From Pseudomonadota bacterium (GTDB lineage: Bacteria; Pseudomonadota; Gammaproteobacteria; Burkholderiales; Sulfuriferulaceae): DNA of 64,000 nt. How positions within the stretch are numbered: position 1 is the first letter of the stretch; every line of letters starts with the position of its first letter. Location: NCBI GenBank assembly GCA_021801025.1, contig JAJYYK010000011.1, positions 1 through 64,000 on the forward strand. The letters run 5' to 3'. Position numbers and translations under genes: made by a program. Positions 62,912 through 64,000 of the stretch are shown piece after piece. Below the pieces are notes generated by a model. The model was not told the origin of the DNA, did not search any database, and was given only the letters and a program-made list of their open reading frames with translations.

Positions 62912-64000
62912 ATGACAATAAACAAATGGTGTCAGCAAGGCCTGTATGCCAGTGCATTGATCGGTCTGTTGGGGTTGGGCGCGTGTAGTCAGCCTGATTC
63001 GGGTAGTGCAAGTGTCATTAAATTGGGTTCGGTGTCGCCTTTAACCGGTCCGCAAGCGCATTTGGGTAAAGACAATGAAAACGGTGCTCAATTGGCTGTC
63101 GATGAAATTAATATGGCAGGGCTGACTTTGGCAGGCAGGCGCTATCATTTGCAATTGCTGGCGGAAGATGATCAGGCCGACCCAAAAACAGCCACCACAG
63201 TGGCGCAACAATTGGTGGATGATGGGGTGGTTGGCGTAATCGGCCACCTTAATTCTGGCGCGACCATTCCCGCCGCCAAGGTGTATTTCGATGCAGGCAT
63301 TCCGCAAATCTCGCCTTCTGCAACCGCAATTGCTTACACGCATTTGGGTTTTAATACTGCATTTCGGGTCATGAGCAACGATGCACAGCAGGGCAGCGCG
63401 CTGGCGCATTATGCGACGGACGTGCTGCATGCGCAACGTATTGCCATCATTGATGACCGCACAGCATATGGACAAGGGTTAGCCGACGAGTTTGCCCGTG
63501 TCGCGGCTGCTGATGGGGCGAAAGTGGTTGCACGCGAATACACCACCGACAAAGCCACTGATTTTCTGTCCATTCTGACTTCAATCAAAGCCACATCACC
63601 GCAACTGGTGTTTTTTGGTGGTATGGATCCGCAGGCTGGACCGCTGGCGCGACAAATGAGGCAACTTGGTTTAACTGGCCAGCTGATGGGCGGTGACGGG
63701 ATGCAAACCGGTCAGTTTATTCATCTGGCCGGTGATGCAGCCGAAGGGGTGATTGCTTCTACGCCCGGGGTACCGCTGTCGGCCATGCCCCAGGGGCAGG
63801 CATTTAAAACTCGTTTCATGGCACGTTATGGCGATGTACAGAATTACGCGCCTTATGCTTACGATGCAGTGTATGTGCTGGTGGATGCGATGAAACGTGC
63901 AAATTCGGCTGATCCCCAGCGCTATTTGGCCTTGTTACCCAAGACCGATTATGCTGGTGTGACCGGACGCATTCGTTTCGATGCGCATGGCGATTTGGCA
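62912..64000 (+). CDS. Branched-chain amino acid-type ABC binding lipoprotein, partial
   Basis: An open frame of 363 codons that runs off the window. A signal peptide ends in the lipobox LGLGACSQ, so this is a periplasmic lipoprotein anchored to a membrane. The mature part is a Leu/Ile/Val-binding (LivJ/K) periplasmic fold: IKLGSVSPLTGPQAHLGKDN at its start, GVIGHLNSGATIPAAKVY, and NYAPYAYDAVYVLVDAM near the window end. The ligand is probably an amino acid or amide. Permease and ATPase genes, if present, lie beyond the window. Confidence 0.92.
   Translation, partial: MTINKWCQQGLYASALIGLLGLGACSQPDSGSASVIKLGSVSPLTGPQAHLGKDNENGAQLAVDEINMAGLTLAGRRYHLQLLAEDDQADPKTATTVAQQLVDDGVVGVIGHLNSGATIPAAKVYFDAGIPQISPSATAIAYTHLGFNTAFRVMSNDAQQGSALAHYATDVLHAQRIAIIDDRTAYGQGLADEFARVAAADGAKVVAREYTTDKATDFLSILTSIKATSPQLVFFGGMDPQAGPLARQMRQLGLTGQLMGGDGMQTGQFIHLAGDAAEGVIASTPGVPLSAMPQGQAFKTRFMARYGDVQNYAPYAYDAVYVLVDAMKRANSADPQRYLALLPKTDYAGVTGRIRFDAHGDLA

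Overview
The window looks like chromosome of a flagellated, Gram-negative betaproteobacterium, probably of the Nitrosomonadales type. This is inferred from gene order (pyrG-kdsA-eno-ftsB, accA-tilS, slyD beside a cupin oxygenase, hydrolase-RNB nuclease-tonB) and from the look of the proteins; it was not tested by any search. Coding density is high and no tRNA, rRNA, CRISPR array or intact transposase was seen.

Region by region. 1-5.9 kb: end of a chemotaxis block (cheZ tail, cheV, an Aer-type aerotaxis receptor) facing a large GGDEF/EAL protein with a zinc-binding CZB tail. 6-10.6 kb: an accessory-looking locus of two divergent ATP-grasp-like paralogues and a class V-fold PLP enzyme, with a 267 bp palindromic MITE between the paralogues. 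10.8-13.5 kb: HDOD signalling protein and aroB. 13.6-24.6 kb: a minus-strand flagellar operon fliF-G-H-I-J-K-L-M-N-O-P-Q-R, with fliE divergent at 24.8 kb. 25.6-32.9 kb: a six-gene operon hyfB-C-E-F-G-I, related to hydrogenase 4 and complex I, whose large subunit has lost the NiFe cysteine motifs. 33-38.4 kb: D,D-endopeptidase, YqiA-like esterase, RNB exoribonuclease, TonB, fructose-bisphosphatase. 38.6-44.6 kb: tilS, accA, slyD, a RoxA-like oxygenase, a cardiolipin synthase-like gene and an EEP nuclease. 44.6-45.3 kb: a 700 bp repeat-rich gap. 45.3-51.3 kb: alaS, map, glnD. 51.3-62.7 kb: minus-strand housekeeping genes (S24-like protein, aas, galU, ligA, zipA, ftsB, eno, kdsA, pyrG, one small unknown gene). 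62.9 kb to the end: start of a Liv-type substrate-binding lipoprotein.

The two loci most likely to hold new biology are the hydrogenase-like but NiFe-less proton-pump operon (25.6-32.9 kb) and the ATP-grasp/PLP cluster (6-10.6 kb). The window also carries traces of small non-autonomous elements: the MITE with a TAA target duplication, two copies of a 111 bp double-hairpin repeat, REP-like palindromes, and two loci bracketed by the same ATCCTGAAAA inverted pair.
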